Source: an uncultured Eubacteriales bacterium (GTDB lineage: Bacteria > Bacillota > Clostridia > Oscillospirales > CAG-382). Taken from it: DNA of 52,728 nt. Every line of letters starts with the position of its first letter. Position 1 is the stretch's first letter. The notes below the pieces were generated by a model, which did not search any database, was not told the origin of the DNA, and worked only from the letters and a program-made list of their open reading frames with translations. The position numbers were made by a program, and so were the translations under genes. The stretch is taken from the NCBI GenBank assembly GCA_934502885.1, contig CAKSUT010000018.1, positions 1-52,728 of the forward strand, given 5' to 3'. Shown in pieces: positions 43,155 through 51,909 of this stretch.

Positions 43155-44225
43155 TTGAATTCGGAAGACCTTTATTCGTTTTTTGAACTTCCCGACGACT
43201 CATTTTACACCGGAAAGACGATTCTCGTCACGGGAGGCGGAGGAAGCATAGGCAGCGAGCTTTGCCGCCGTCTTGCCGCGGCACACCCGAAAAAGTTAAT
43301 CATTCTCGACATAAACGAAAACGGCGCATACGATGTTGTGTGCGACACAAGGGAGACGGGCACGGACATTTCCGTTGAAATAGCGTCGATATGCAACGTG
43401 CCGGCTCTTGAGAGAATATTCGATAAATACCGTCCCGAAATCGTTTTCCACGCCGCGGCGCACAAGCACGTACCGCTTATGGAAAACTGCATTCTCGAGG
43501 CGGTGAAAAACAATGTCTGCGGAACCTTTTACTGTATGGACGCCGCGATGCGCTGCGGTACGGAACGCTTTCTTCTCATCTCGACCGACAAGGCGGTAGA
43601 CCCGGTTAACGTCATGGGTGCGACAAAACGCGCCTGCGAGGTTATGGCAATGCTTTTCGCGAAGAAAGAAAAGACTGTCTTCACGACGGTTCGCTTCGGC
43701 AACGTCGTGGGAAGCGCGGGGTCGGTAGTGCCGCTGTTCTGCCGTCAGATTGAAAAAGGCGGTCCGGTGACGATAACCGATTCCCGTGCGACGCGTTTCT
43801 TCATGGATGTATCCGAGGCGGTAGCGCTTGTCATGCAGGCGTGCGCTTTCTCGGACAGAGGCGGCACGTATGTTCTCAACATGGGAAGACAGATGAGCAT
43901 ACTCGGCATAGCGGAGCATCTGATTCGCGACGCGGGTTTTGAGCCGTACCGCGACATTAAAATTGTCGAAACGGGACTTCGCCCGGGTGAGAAGCTTCAC
44001 GAGGTGATCGTCTCCGACACAAGAGACCTTTCTCCGATGTACGACGGGAAGATTTTCTCGATTGAGGACTATCCCGTGAAGATGTCGGAGCGCGCTCTGC
44101 GCACCAACATAAGTCTCATTTCAATCGCCGAAAGCTACGGCAAAGAGGACATTGTCCTTGCGGTGCTGAAAAGGTTCGTGCCGGAATTCAAGGCGTCGGA
44201 ATACGGGACGGAGGAAGACATATAA
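43155..44225 (+). CDS. CapD/PglF-type nucleotide-sugar dehydratase or epimerase (short SDR)
   Basis: A 356-residue soluble SDR of the Polysacc_synt_2 family. Nucleotide binding: TGGGGSIGSELC near residues 26-37. The active-site region STDKAVDPVNVMGATKR matches UDP-GlcNAc 4,6-dehydratases such as FlaA1/PglF, which have Met in place of the usual Tyr of YxxxK. FGNVVGSAGSVVPLFCRQI and GLRPGEKLHE are signature stretches. The membrane part of large CapD/PglF proteins is absent. It likely makes an amino- or deoxy-sugar precursor for surface glycans. A TTG start is used, and the AAAGG upstream is 14 nt away, so the exact start is uncertain. Confidence 0.88.
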   Translation: MNSEDLYSFFELPDDSFYTGKTILVTGGGGSIGSELCRRLAAAHPKKLIILDINENGAYDVVCDTRETGTDISVEIASICNVPALERIFDKYRPEIVFHAAAHKHVPLMENCILEAVKNNVCGTFYCMDAAMRCGTERFLLISTDKAVDPVNVMGATKRACEVMAMLFAKKEKTVFTTVRFGNVVGSAGSVVPLFCRQIEKGGPVTITDSRATRFFMDVSEAVALVMQACAFSDRGGTYVLNMGRQMSILGIAEHLIRDAGFEPYRDIKIVETGLRPGEKLHEVIVSDTRDLSPMYDGKIFSIEDYPVKMSERALRTNISLISIAESYGKEDIVLAVLKRFVPEFKASEYGTEEDI

Positions 44226-44227
44226 TA

Positions 44228-44605
44228 GAGTGAAGAGTGAAGAGTGAAGAGTGAAGAGAAGAGGTAGAAAAGCTCCCAAAGTCGCTTCGGAATTGAGAAT
44301 TGAGAGTGGAGAATGGAGAATTGGTGTTGAAAAGCTTCGCTTTTCTTCATTGAATTGTATGGTGCTGATTTAAATGCTGTGCGACGGCGGGGAGACGGAT
44401 TTTATCAGAGGCTGTTGGTATTTGCAGAGGCTTAAAATTTGTATTTTCTCCATGGTGTATTGGAGGCGGCAAAGCCGCCAGAGAAATTGCGAAGCAATTT
44501 ACTCTCGAGTTGGCTCTGCCAACTCCGGAGGCTCCCCTGTGTAACCGGTTGCAGAGCAACCTATGGAGCTGTCGCATCGCAGATGCAAATGAGGGGCTGT
44601 CGGAC
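44228..44605 (+). repeat. Heptamer array, D repeat copy 5 and G module
   Basis: Four GAGTGAA units directly follow the stop codon (44228-44255). A half D hairpin comes next, then heptamers and GAAAAGC-TTC-GCTTTTC (44329-44345) with TTCATTG and GTATGGTGCTGATTT. A G module runs 44460-44600: GGCGGCAAAGCCGCC, AAATTGC/GCAATTT, AGTTGGC/GCCAACT, GGTTGC/GCAACC and GCATCGCAGATGC hairpins. No gene is supported before VanZ. Confidence 0.85.
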
Positions 44606-44683
44606 ACCGCTGCGGAACGGTATTTCATAAATTTTACAGCGCTGATTGGAATATGTACAATAACTGGGGGCGGTAAACGGCAA

Positions 44684-45190
44684 ATGACAAAGCACACTGA
44701 TAACGCAGAGGCAGTCAAGGATCGGGCGTTTGCGCTTTTGGTTTTACTTCACGCGCTTCTTGTTTTTGCCGCGCTTTTCATTTTTTCGCAGTCGCTTCCC
44801 GACAGGGAAGCGTCGAAGGAGATAAGCGTCGGTGTGACCTCGAAAATCGCGCCGTTTCTCGAGCTCTTCCTCGGAAGCGGAAACGTAAGCGATCACCTTG
44901 TGCGCAAGGCGGCGCACTTTGCGGAATTTTTCGTCTTCGGCACACTTTCGGCGGTGTGTGCGGCATTGCGTGCGAAATACGCTTCGGCGAAGCTCGGAGA
45001 GGCGGTTGCCGTGAAGACGCAGAGCTTTGCAAATGCGGCGTTTCTGTCGCTTACGACAGCTCTAACGGACGAAACGATACAGCTTTTCACCGGCAGAGGC
45101 TCTCAGGTCGCCGACGTATGGCTCGACTTTTCGGGAGCGGTGTGCGCAATATTTGCGGTATTTGCCTTTGTGCGCGCAAAAAAGCAATGA
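44684..45190 (+). CDS. VanZ-family membrane protein
   Basis: A 168-residue membrane protein with four predicted helices of the VanZ-like family. The core motifs KAAHFAEFFVFG and DETIQLFTGRGSQVADVWLDFSG are complete. VanZ gives low-level teicoplanin tolerance in enterococci; the family's general role in envelope biology is unresolved. The frame is open from 44510 through a G module, so I place the start at MTKHTD (44684), with a GGGGGCGG-like weak ribosome site. It lies 82 nt upstream of glmM, both tied to envelope synthesis. Confidence 0.85.
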   Translation: MTKHTDNAEAVKDRAFALLVLLHALLVFAALFIFSQSLPDREASKEISVGVTSKIAPFLELFLGSGNVSDHLVRKAAHFAEFFVFGTLSAVCAALRAKYASAKLGEAVAVKTQSFANAAFLSLTTALTDETIQLFTGRGSQVADVWLDFSGAVCAIFAVFAFVRAKKQ

Positions 45191-45272
45191 GAAAATGACG
45201 CCCCGTCAATCGGCGGCAGGCGTGTCGGAACATAGAAAGAAGATATTATCATCACGAGAAAAGGAGCAAATC

Positions 45273-46622
45273 ATGGGAAAATACTTCGGTACGGACGGCT
45301 TCAGAGGCGAAGCTAACAAGGTGCTCAACGTTGAACACGCCTACAAGGTCGGCAGATTCTTGGGCTGGCACTACTGCAAGGAACACAAGGCGAAGATAGT
45401 CATAGGCAAGGACACGCGCCGCTCAAGCTATATGTTTGAGTATGCGCTTGTTTCGGGACTTGTCGCAAGCGGCGCGGACGCATATCTTCTGCACGTAACG
45501 ACTACTCCGTCGGTTTCATACGTTGTGAGAACGGAGGATTTCGACTGCGGCATTATGATTTCCGCAAGTCACAACCCCTACTACGACAACGGCATTAAGC
45601 TTATCAACAGCAGCGGCGAGAAGATGAGCGAATCTATGATTGCGGACGTTGAGACGTACCTTGACGGCGAGATGGGAGAAATTCCCTTTGCAACGGGCGA
45701 GAACATCGGCTGTACGGTTGACTACGCCGTCGGCAGAAACCGCTACACGGGCTACATAATCTCCCTTGCGCGCAACTCCTACAAGGGAAAGCGCATAGGT
45801 CTCGACTGCTCGAACGGCAGTACGTGGATGCTTGCGAAAGCGATTTTTGACGCACTCGGCGCAAAGACCTACGTTATAAACAACACGCCGAACGGCTTCA
45901 ACATAAACGAAAACTGCGGCTCGACGCACATAGGCGGTCTCTGTGAGCTTGTGCGCGAAAAGGAGCTTGACATAGGCTTCGCTTTCGACGGCGACGCCGA
46001 CCGCTGTCTTGCCGTTGACGAAAACGGAAGCGTGCTGACGGGCGACCACATAATGTACCTCTGCGGAAAGTACATGAAAGAGAGAGGCGAACTCTCCAAG
46101 AACACCATTGCGACGACCGTCATGTCCAACATGGGACTTTACAAGGCACTCGACGCAAACGGCATTGAGTATGTAAAGACCGACGTGGGCGACAAGTACG
46201 TATACGAAGCGATGCAGAAGAACGGCTACCGTCTCGGCGGCGAGGAGTCGGGACACATAATTTTCTCGAAGTATGCTACGACCGGCGACGGTCTTATCAC
46301 GGCGATAAAGATAATGGAGGCGTTCATAGAAAGCAAGCTTCCGATATCGAAGCTCGTCGAGGACTTCCGTATTTATCCGCAGGTGACGAAGAACGTCCGT
46401 GTTGCGGACAAGGACGCCGTTCTCTCCGACCCCGATGTTTTGGCGGCGAAGAAAGCGGTCGAGGACAGTCTCGGCACAAACGGAAGAATACTTCTTCGCA
46501 AGAGCGGAACCGAGCCTCTTATCAGAGTAATGGTCGAAGCTCCCGAAACCGAAGACTGCGAGACCTTCAGCGGAAGCGTCGTTGACGTTATCGCAAAGAA
46601 AGGCTTTGCGGTGGAGAGGTAA
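45273..46622 (+). CDS. glmM: Phosphoglucosamine mutase
   Basis: This 449-residue enzyme converts glucosamine 6-phosphate to glucosamine 1-phosphate for UDP-GlcNAc and peptidoglycan. The phosphoserine loop is ISASHNPYYDNGIK (Ser99), the metal loop FDGDADRC, the sugar-binding loop GGEESGHI and the phosphate loop RKSGTEPLIRV. The start MGKYFGTDG is the family's, with AAAAGGAG upstream; earlier codons in the frame are not used. A terminator follows 23 nt after the stop. Confidence 0.95.
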   Translation: MGKYFGTDGFRGEANKVLNVEHAYKVGRFLGWHYCKEHKAKIVIGKDTRRSSYMFEYALVSGLVASGADAYLLHVTTTPSVSYVVRTEDFDCGIMISASHNPYYDNGIKLINSSGEKMSESMIADVETYLDGEMGEIPFATGENIGCTVDYAVGRNRYTGYIISLARNSYKGKRIGLDCSNGSTWMLAKAIFDALGAKTYVINNTPNGFNINENCGSTHIGGLCELVREKELDIGFAFDGDADRCLAVDENGSVLTGDHIMYLCGKYMKERGELSKNTIATTVMSNMGLYKALDANGIEYVKTDVGDKYVYEAMQKNGYRLGGEESGHIIFSKYATTGDGLITAIKIMEAFIESKLPISKLVEDFRIYPQVTKNVRVADKDAVLSDPDVLAAKKAVEDSLGTNGRILLRKSGTEPLIRVMVEAPETEDCETFSGSVVDVIAKKGFAVER

Positions 46623-46644
46623 ATGTAAGTTTAACTTCTTGTGT

Positions 46645-46688
46645 GAAGCACGGATTCGGCGGAATACGTGCTTCGCATCTTTTTCTTT
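46645..46688 (+). terminator. Intrinsic terminator of glmM
   Basis: GAAGCACG (46645-46652) pairs with CGTGCTTC (46667-46674), followed by GCATCTTTTTCTTT. Confidence 0.85.
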
Positions 46689-46708
46689 GCGGTGCTCTTT
46701 GTGCGCAT

Positions 46709-47182
46709 TTACGGCGAAAGCGCCTCTCTCATGGCGGCGATATCCTCCGCGCCCTCGGCGATTATCCCGGAAGAGATGAGGGTGCGGTCGTATTCGGGGA
46801 GCGACGAAACCGGGACGTCGATTACGAAGTCAAGCTCTCCCGACTCTTTAAAGACTCCCACTTTGCCGTTGTATTCGCGGAAAATGCGTATTTCGCTGCC
46901 GGACTTTCCGCCGTCGTCCGCCGTATCGGCGGTTCTCTCCGAAACTGCGCCGACCTCGTAGACCGTGACCTTTGGAAGAATAAAGAGCGACGCGGCGAAA
47001 ACGACCGTCACCGCCGCAAGAATCGCAAGAGGTATGATGTAACCGTCGGCTATCGCCCTTTTCGTGTGCGGCGTTCCCTTATGCGGCAGTGCGTTTTTCT
47101 TTGCGCCGCAGAACTCTCCGGACGGATAAATTTCCCTGCCGTTTTCCTCGAAGTCGTCAAAATTCTTGCTCTTTTTAATCAT
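46709..47182 (-). CDS. Single-pass membrane protein with BofC-like C-terminal domain
   Basis: A 157-residue protein. A charged cytoplasmic N terminus (KKSKNFDDFEEN) precedes one membrane helix (YIIPLAILAAVTVVFAASLFI, about residues 47-67). The exported part ends in IRIFREYNGKVGVF ... IDVPVSSLPEYDRTLISSGI. That pattern resembles the C-terminal domain of BofC, which regulates sigma-K processing in Bacillus spores, and is found in many clostridial proteins with no known role. GGAG lies 9 nt before the ATG at 47182; the earlier in-frame ATG overlaps that site. Convergent with glmM. Confidence 0.7.
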   Translation of the reverse strand: MIKKSKNFDDFEENGREIYPSGEFCGAKKNALPHKGTPHTKRAIADGYIIPLAILAAVTVVFAASLFILPKVTVYEVGAVSERTADTADDGGKSGSEIRIFREYNGKVGVFKESGELDFVIDVPVSSLPEYDRTLISSGIIAEGAEDIAAMREALSP

Positions 47183-47272
47183 ATTTTTCATCTCCTTCAA
47201 ATATTATTCTTATTAGTGTTATTATCGGCGGTTATAATAATGATTATACATTGAAAGGCTTCGCTGAAGCAA

Positions 47273-47385
47273 ATTGAGAGTGGAAAATGGAGAATTGATG
47301 TGGAAAAACTCCTGACGTCGTTTTTCTCCGTTTATTATATGGTGCGAATTTGAAGGCTAAACGTTAACAGGAGAACTGATTTTCA
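47273..47385 (+). repeat. D repeat, copy 6: left arm of the four-helix-bundle unit
   Basis: Heptamer-type start (GAGAGTGGAAAATGGAG), hairpin GAAAAAC/GTTTTTC (47303-47326), then the tail ATGGTGCGAATTTGAAGG. Bases 47292-47326 match the reverse complement of 47936-47970 at 32 of 35 positions. The tail points toward the enclosed gene. Confidence 0.85.
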
Positions 47386-47413
47386 CAATCGAAAACCGAG
47401 AATTGCGGAGAGC

Positions 47414-47779
47414 ATGGATGTTATGGAAAACGTCATAGAGGAAAAAAGCATAAAATTTGCCGTCAGAATTTTTAAACTGTGCCGTTATCTGAATCATGAC
47501 AACGGAACGGAAGTATATATGCTTTCAAAACAATTGCTGAGAAGCGGAACGAGTATAGGGGCAAATATTGCCGAAGCCGAACAGGCGCAGAGCAGAGCTG
47601 ATTTTTCTTCAAAGATGAGTATTGCGCTCAAGGAAACCGTCGAAACGATTTACTGGCTCAAGCTTCTCAGAGAGTGCGGATTTCTCTCCGACAAGGAGTA
47701 TGAATCGATTACTGTAGATTGCACCGAACTTAAAAGGTTGCTTGTCAGTATAGTTAAAAAATCAAAAGATTGCAGCTGA
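47414..47779 (+). CDS. Four-helix-bundle protein (23S rRNA intervening-sequence family)
   Basis: A 121-residue all-helical protein of the TIGR02436 / S23 family. The hallmark RSGTSIGANIAEAEQAQSRADF is at about residues 43-64, followed by KMSIALKETVETIYWLKLL. Family members are encoded inside intervening sequences of 23S rRNA genes in Leptospira and Coxiella, and as solitary genes elsewhere; relatives act as pentameric Avd proteins of diversity-generating retroelements. No reverse transcriptase is nearby. GGAGAG precedes the ATG at 47414 (47423 is an alternative). Inverted D repeats flank it on both sides, giving the inverted-ends-plus-ORF layout of an IVS. Confidence 0.9.
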   Translation: MDVMENVIEEKSIKFAVRIFKLCRYLNHDNGTEVYMLSKQLLRSGTSIGANIAEAEQAQSRADFSSKMSIALKETVETIYWLKLLRECGFLSDKEYESITVDCTELKRLLVSIVKKSKDCS

Positions 47780-47849
47780 AGCAAATTTAAAACGGAAAGC
47801 GGAGAATTATAAAAATAACTGCCGGAGCTTTTTCGCATTATTTTCAAAT

Positions 47850-48047
47850 TTTTCTGTTGCGGTACCCGATGTTTCGGTTTAATCAGCCTTTTGTTGCCGC
47901 ACAGGCATTAATTCACCACCAACCCAAACATTGAGGAAAAACGACTTTAGGAGTTTTTCTACATCAATTCTCCACTCTCCACTCTCCACTCTCCACTCTC
48001 CACTCTCCACTCTCCACTCTCCACTCTCTATTCTCCATTCTCCATTT
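47850..48047 (-). repeat. D repeat, copy 7: right arm, with long heptamer array
   Basis: Reverse orientation to copy 6. On the minus strand: GAGAATG/GAGAGTG heptamers (about 11 units, 48047-47971), GAATTGATGTAG, GAAAAAC/GTTTTTC hairpin (47959-47936), then GTTGGTGGTGAATTAATG. The array ends 20 nt before the start codon of the PBP gene, just short of its ribosome site. Confidence 0.9.
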
Positions 48048-48067
48048 CATTGAAGGGAAGTGTAATT

Positions 48068-50764
48068 TTGGACAACAAAAACAACGATATAAATTCCTCC
48101 TCCGGCGAGACAAGGCATTTCGAGACCGGAGAGGTAAAAGGTGCGGAAAAGAAAAGAACCGCAGGCGGCAAAAAGCCGAACATCAGAAAAGTCGGACGCA
48201 CCGTCGGCAGAGTTTTTTCCGCGATACTTCACGCAATAAAGCTTGCGGTAAGCTTCGTATTGAGCGTTGTTCTCACGTGCGTTCTCATAGGACTCATCGT
48301 GAGCATTATCGTCGGCGGAGTGTTTGCGGTGTACATCAAGAACAACCTCATCGACGAGGACTTTGACATAACCGACCTCGAATACACCCTCGATCAGACC
48401 ACGTCGTTCTACTACTCCGAGTACTCGGACATAGAGCGTCAGAACTTCGTGCGCTACGTCGAGCTTGAGGATCAGCGTATTTACAACACCGAAAACCGCT
48501 TCTGGGCTTCGATTCAGAAAATGCCCATAAACCTCCAGCTTGCCTTTGTGGCGATAGAGGATCAGCGTTTTTACACTCACAGCGGTATAGACGTAAAGCG
48601 TACTCTGGGTGCTGTGCAGGAGCTTTTCCTCGGCGACGGAAGCTACGGCGGCTCGACGATTACCCAACAGCTCATAAAGAACGTAACCGGCGAGAAGGAC
48701 TCGACAATTCAGCGTAAAATTACAGAAATTTTCCGCGCGATAACGCTTACCAAAAAGCACACCAAGGACGAGGTTCTCGAAATGTACCTCAACACAATCT
48801 CGCTCTCGAGAGGAAACTACGGCGTGCAGGCGGCGGCGAATTACTACTTTGACAAGGACGTCTCGGAGCTTACTCTCGTTGAGTGCGCAGCCCTTGCGGC
48901 AATTCCGAAGTCGCCGACGAGGTACGACCCCGTCAGAAACCCCGAAAACAACAAGGAAAGACGCAACGTCGTTCTCATGAAGATGGCGGAGCTCGGCTAC
49001 ATCTCGGAGGAGGAGTGCGAAGAGGCGCAGAACACCGACCTCGTACTCAGCATAAACGCAACTCAGGGCGTCGTCGAGACAAACTCTTACTTCACCGACG
49101 CCGTCATAAATCAGGTCATAGAAGACCTCATGGAGCAGTACGGCTACTCCCGCGAAAAGGCGTCAACCGTTCTCACCTCCGGCGGACTCAAGATTTACGT
49201 CACGGTCGATCCCTTCATTCAGGACGCAATGGAGGAGGTATACCAAGACCCCAAGACCTTTGCGAAGATTGACGACGGTCTCCAGCCCGAGTCGGCGATG
49301 GTCGTTATGGATCCGTACACCGGCGACGTTCTCGGCATGGTCGGCGGACGAGGCGAAAAATCGCAGAACAGAACCTGGAACCGCGCGACGATGAGTAAGC
49401 GTCAGATAGGTTCGTCGATAAAGCCGATAAGCACCTACGCACCGGCAATCGACCTCGGTATAATCAACTACGGCTCGGCTCTCGACGACAGTCCGTTCAT
49501 CTATATGCCGTCGATGGGTCGCTACTGGCCGAAGAACGCACCGTCGAGATACGAGGGACTCATTTCCACGAACTACGCAGTGCTCAAATCGAAAAACACA
49601 ACGGCGGTAAAGGTTCTCAACGAGATAACGCCGCAGTATTCCTACGATTTTCTCACGAACAAGCTCGGCATATCGACTCTCGTCGAAAGCGATATCGGAC
49701 TTGCACAGCTCGCTCTCGGCGGTCTTACCTACGGCTGTACCGTTGAGGAGGTCACGGGTGCGTACTCGATATTCCCCAACAACGGCGTATTCTGCAAGCC
49801 CCGTCTCTACACGCAGGTGCTTGACAGCAACGGCAAGATTCTTCTCGAAAACAGAAACAGCACCGGCCGCACAAAGGCGGTCAAGGCGTCCACGGCGCAG
49901 GTCATGACAAAGATGCTTCAGAGCGTCGTCACCACCGGTACGGGCGGCAGAGTGCAGTCCCTCTTCGACTACGCTTCGCAGATTCCCGTTGCCGGCAAGA
50001 CCGGTTCGACTAACGACGACTACGACGTTTACTTCGCCGGCTACACTCCCTACTATGTCGGTGCGGCGTGGTTCGGCTACGACGTAAACCGTTCGGTTAC
50101 GAAGTTCGGCACAAACCAGGCAATGGTTGCATGGTGCAAGGTCATGAGCAAGATTCACAAGCGCATAGTTGATTCCGGTGAACCGCTCAAGGAGTTCGAC
50201 ACAAGCGAGATTGTACAGGCGTCGTACTGCCGGGATTCGGGCATGGCTCCCGGACCGTACTGCTCGCTCGACCCGAGAGGCGGCAGAATCGCGACCGGCT
50301 GGTACGCCAAGGGTGAAGAACCCAAGGAGCAGTGCGACAAGCACGTGCCGGTTGAGTGGTGCGTAACGTCGGGCAACATTGCAGGTCCCGGCTGTCCGAG
50401 AGACAGTGTGAAGACCATAGCTCTCGTCGAAGAAAACAAGCGTGCGTTCTCGCAGCAGATAACAATTTCGGACGCACAGTACACATACAGAAAACTGCCG
50501 GTTGACTATGTATACCCCACGCTCAACACCGTGCCGATATACGACAATCTTCTCGGCGGAACATACTCCGGCTCGTCGGGCGTCGCTTCTCCCGTAAACG
50601 CTTACTGCACGCTTCACAACAGCGGCTACAGCGGCTACGATCACGGCTACGGAGACGATGACGACGAATACGAATACTCTTACGGCTCTTACGGCTCTTA
50701 CGGCGGTTATGTCGGAGGCGTTGTCGGCGATACCGAGGGCGGCTACACCGACGGCGCACAGTAA
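48068..50764 (+). CDS. Class A penicillin-binding protein (PBP1A type)
   Basis: An 898-residue bifunctional peptidoglycan polymerase. A short cytoplasmic tail and membrane anchor (LAVSFVLSVVLTCVLIGLIV-like, about 60-90) precede the GT51 transglycosylase domain: VAIEDQRFYTHSGID with catalytic Glu, GGSTITQQL and RKITEIFRA. The transpeptidase domain has SSIK after RQIG, SKN and KTGST. The C-terminal 100 residues are Tyr/Gly/Ser-rich (YSYGSYGSYGG) and probably disordered outside the cell. GAAGGGAAG fits the TTG at 48068 better than the TTG at 48050. The leader is made of heptamer repeats. Confidence 0.93.
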   Translation: MDNKNNDINSSSGETRHFETGEVKGAEKKRTAGGKKPNIRKVGRTVGRVFSAILHAIKLAVSFVLSVVLTCVLIGLIVSIIVGGVFAVYIKNNLIDEDFDITDLEYTLDQTTSFYYSEYSDIERQNFVRYVELEDQRIYNTENRFWASIQKMPINLQLAFVAIEDQRFYTHSGIDVKRTLGAVQELFLGDGSYGGSTITQQLIKNVTGEKDSTIQRKITEIFRAITLTKKHTKDEVLEMYLNTISLSRGNYGVQAAANYYFDKDVSELTLVECAALAAIPKSPTRYDPVRNPENNKERRNVVLMKMAELGYISEEECEEAQNTDLVLSINATQGVVETNSYFTDAVINQVIEDLMEQYGYSREKASTVLTSGGLKIYVTVDPFIQDAMEEVYQDPKTFAKIDDGLQPESAMVVMDPYTGDVLGMVGGRGEKSQNRTWNRATMSKRQIGSSIKPISTYAPAIDLGIINYGSALDDSPFIYMPSMGRYWPKNAPSRYEGLISTNYAVLKSKNTTAVKVLNEITPQYSYDFLTNKLGISTLVESDIGLAQLALGGLTYGCTVEEVTGAYSIFPNNGVFCKPRLYTQVLDSNGKILLENRNSTGRTKAVKASTAQVMTKMLQSVVTTGTGGRVQSLFDYASQIPVAGKTGSTNDDYDVYFAGYTPYYVGAAWFGYDVNRSVTKFGTNQAMVAWCKVMSKIHKRIVDSGEPLKEFDTSEIVQASYCRDSGMAPGPYCSLDPRGGRIATGWYAKGEEPKEQCDKHVPVEWCVTSGNIAGPGCPRDSVKTIALVEENKRAFSQQITISDAQYTYRKLPVDYVYPTLNTVPIYDNLLGGTYSGSSGVASPVNAYCTLHNSGYSGYDHGYGDDDDEYEYSYGSYGSYGGYVGGVVGDTEGGYTDGAQ

Positions 50765-50799
50765 GTAAAAACGCCGCAAGGCAAAACGAAAGCGAAGAT

Positions 50800-51909
50800 A
50801 TGAACGTAAAATTTGTCCACTGCGCGGATATACATCTTGATTCACCTTTCGCCCTTTCCGGAATAGGAGAGGGCGAAAAACGGCGCACGGAGCTTCGCGG
50901 CGCGTTTGCGTCGCTCATAATGGAGACGAAGCGTTACGGTGCGGATATAATGTTTATAGCGGGCGACCTTTTCGAGGAAGAGTACGTCACAAAGGACACT
51001 ATGCTTCTCATAGCGAGTGAGCTTGAGGGTCTCGGGGACTGCCGTGTATTCATAACGCCGGGCAATCACGACCCGTACAACGGAATGTCGCCGTATGCGC
51101 TCGTGAAGATGCCGGGGAATGTGAGAATATTCACGTCCGAACAGATAGAGAACGTATATCTTGAGGAGCTCGACATGCGCGTATACGGTCACGCCTACAA
51201 CACGCCGAACCCGGGGATACGTCCGCTCACGGGATTTACGAAGGATCTCGGAAACTCGAAGAAGCTGCTTGTGACTCACTCGGTGATAACCGACTCGCGC
51301 TCGCCGTATTCCGCGATATCGGAGTCCGACATTGCAAGGACCGGCTTTGACTACATTGCTCTCGGTCACATACACGCGCACGACGGCATACATCGTCTCG
51401 GCAACACGGTTTACTGTTACAGCGGCTGTCTTGAGGGGCGCGACTTCGGCGAATGCGGACACAAGGGAGCGATTTTCGGAGAGATTACCGACGCCGGGAT
51501 AAAGGCGGAGACGCGGCGTTTTTCCAACAGGCGTTACGAAAAGGCAAGTCTTGACGTTACGGGTATTGCGAATCCCGCAAAGCTCGGGGAGGCGCTCGGC
51601 GACTTATGTTCGGGTTACGGGCGCGACACGGCACTGAGGATAACCTTTGAGGGGATACGTTCGGCTGCGGTTTCCGTATCCGAGGAAGCGGTACGGAGGG
51701 CTGTCCCTCTGCCGTATTTTCTTGAAATTGACGACAGGACGGCGGCTGAGCTTTCCGAGGCGGAGCTCGAGAGCGACAGCGGCATAAAGGGTGAGTTTTA
51801 CCGCGCTCTTAAGCCGAAGCTTCTCTCCTCCGACGAGTCGGAGCGTGCCACCGCGCACCGCGCTCTCGAGTACGGCCTCTCTGCCTTTAATTCCGTGAAA
51901 AAGCGGTGA
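50800..51909 (+). CDS. DNA-repair-type exonuclease, YhaO/SbcD family
   Basis: A 369-residue Mre11/SbcD-like metallophosphoesterase. Phosphodiesterase motifs in order: DIHLDSP, GDLFEE, GNHDPY, THSVI and GHIHAHD. A capping domain follows (about 230-369). This set matches YhaO of Bacillus, whose partner is the SMC-like ATPase YhaN. The usual yhaN gene does not follow; the rest of the window is repeat sequence, so the partner is either further away or missing. It lies 35 nt after the PBP gene, with a weak ribosome site (AAAGCGAAG). Confidence 0.88.
   Translation: MNVKFVHCADIHLDSPFALSGIGEGEKRRTELRGAFASLIMETKRYGADIMFIAGDLFEEEYVTKDTMLLIASELEGLGDCRVFITPGNHDPYNGMSPYALVKMPGNVRIFTSEQIENVYLEELDMRVYGHAYNTPNPGIRPLTGFTKDLGNSKKLLVTHSVITDSRSPYSAISESDIARTGFDYIALGHIHAHDGIHRLGNTVYCYSGCLEGRDFGECGHKGAIFGEITDAGIKAETRRFSNRRYEKASLDVTGIANPAKLGEALGDLCSGYGRDTALRITFEGIRSAAVSVSEEAVRRAVPLPYFLEIDDRTAAELSEAELESDSGIKGEFYRALKPKLLSSDESERATAHRALEYGLSAFNSVKKR

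Noticed and set aside
44510..44683. N-terminal extension of VanZ
   Set aside because: The frame is open across a G module; family length and the hydrophobic start support 44684.
47414..47779. Diversity-generating retroelement accessory (Avd)
   Set aside because: The protein is related to Avd, but there is no reverse transcriptase, template repeat or variable gene in the window.
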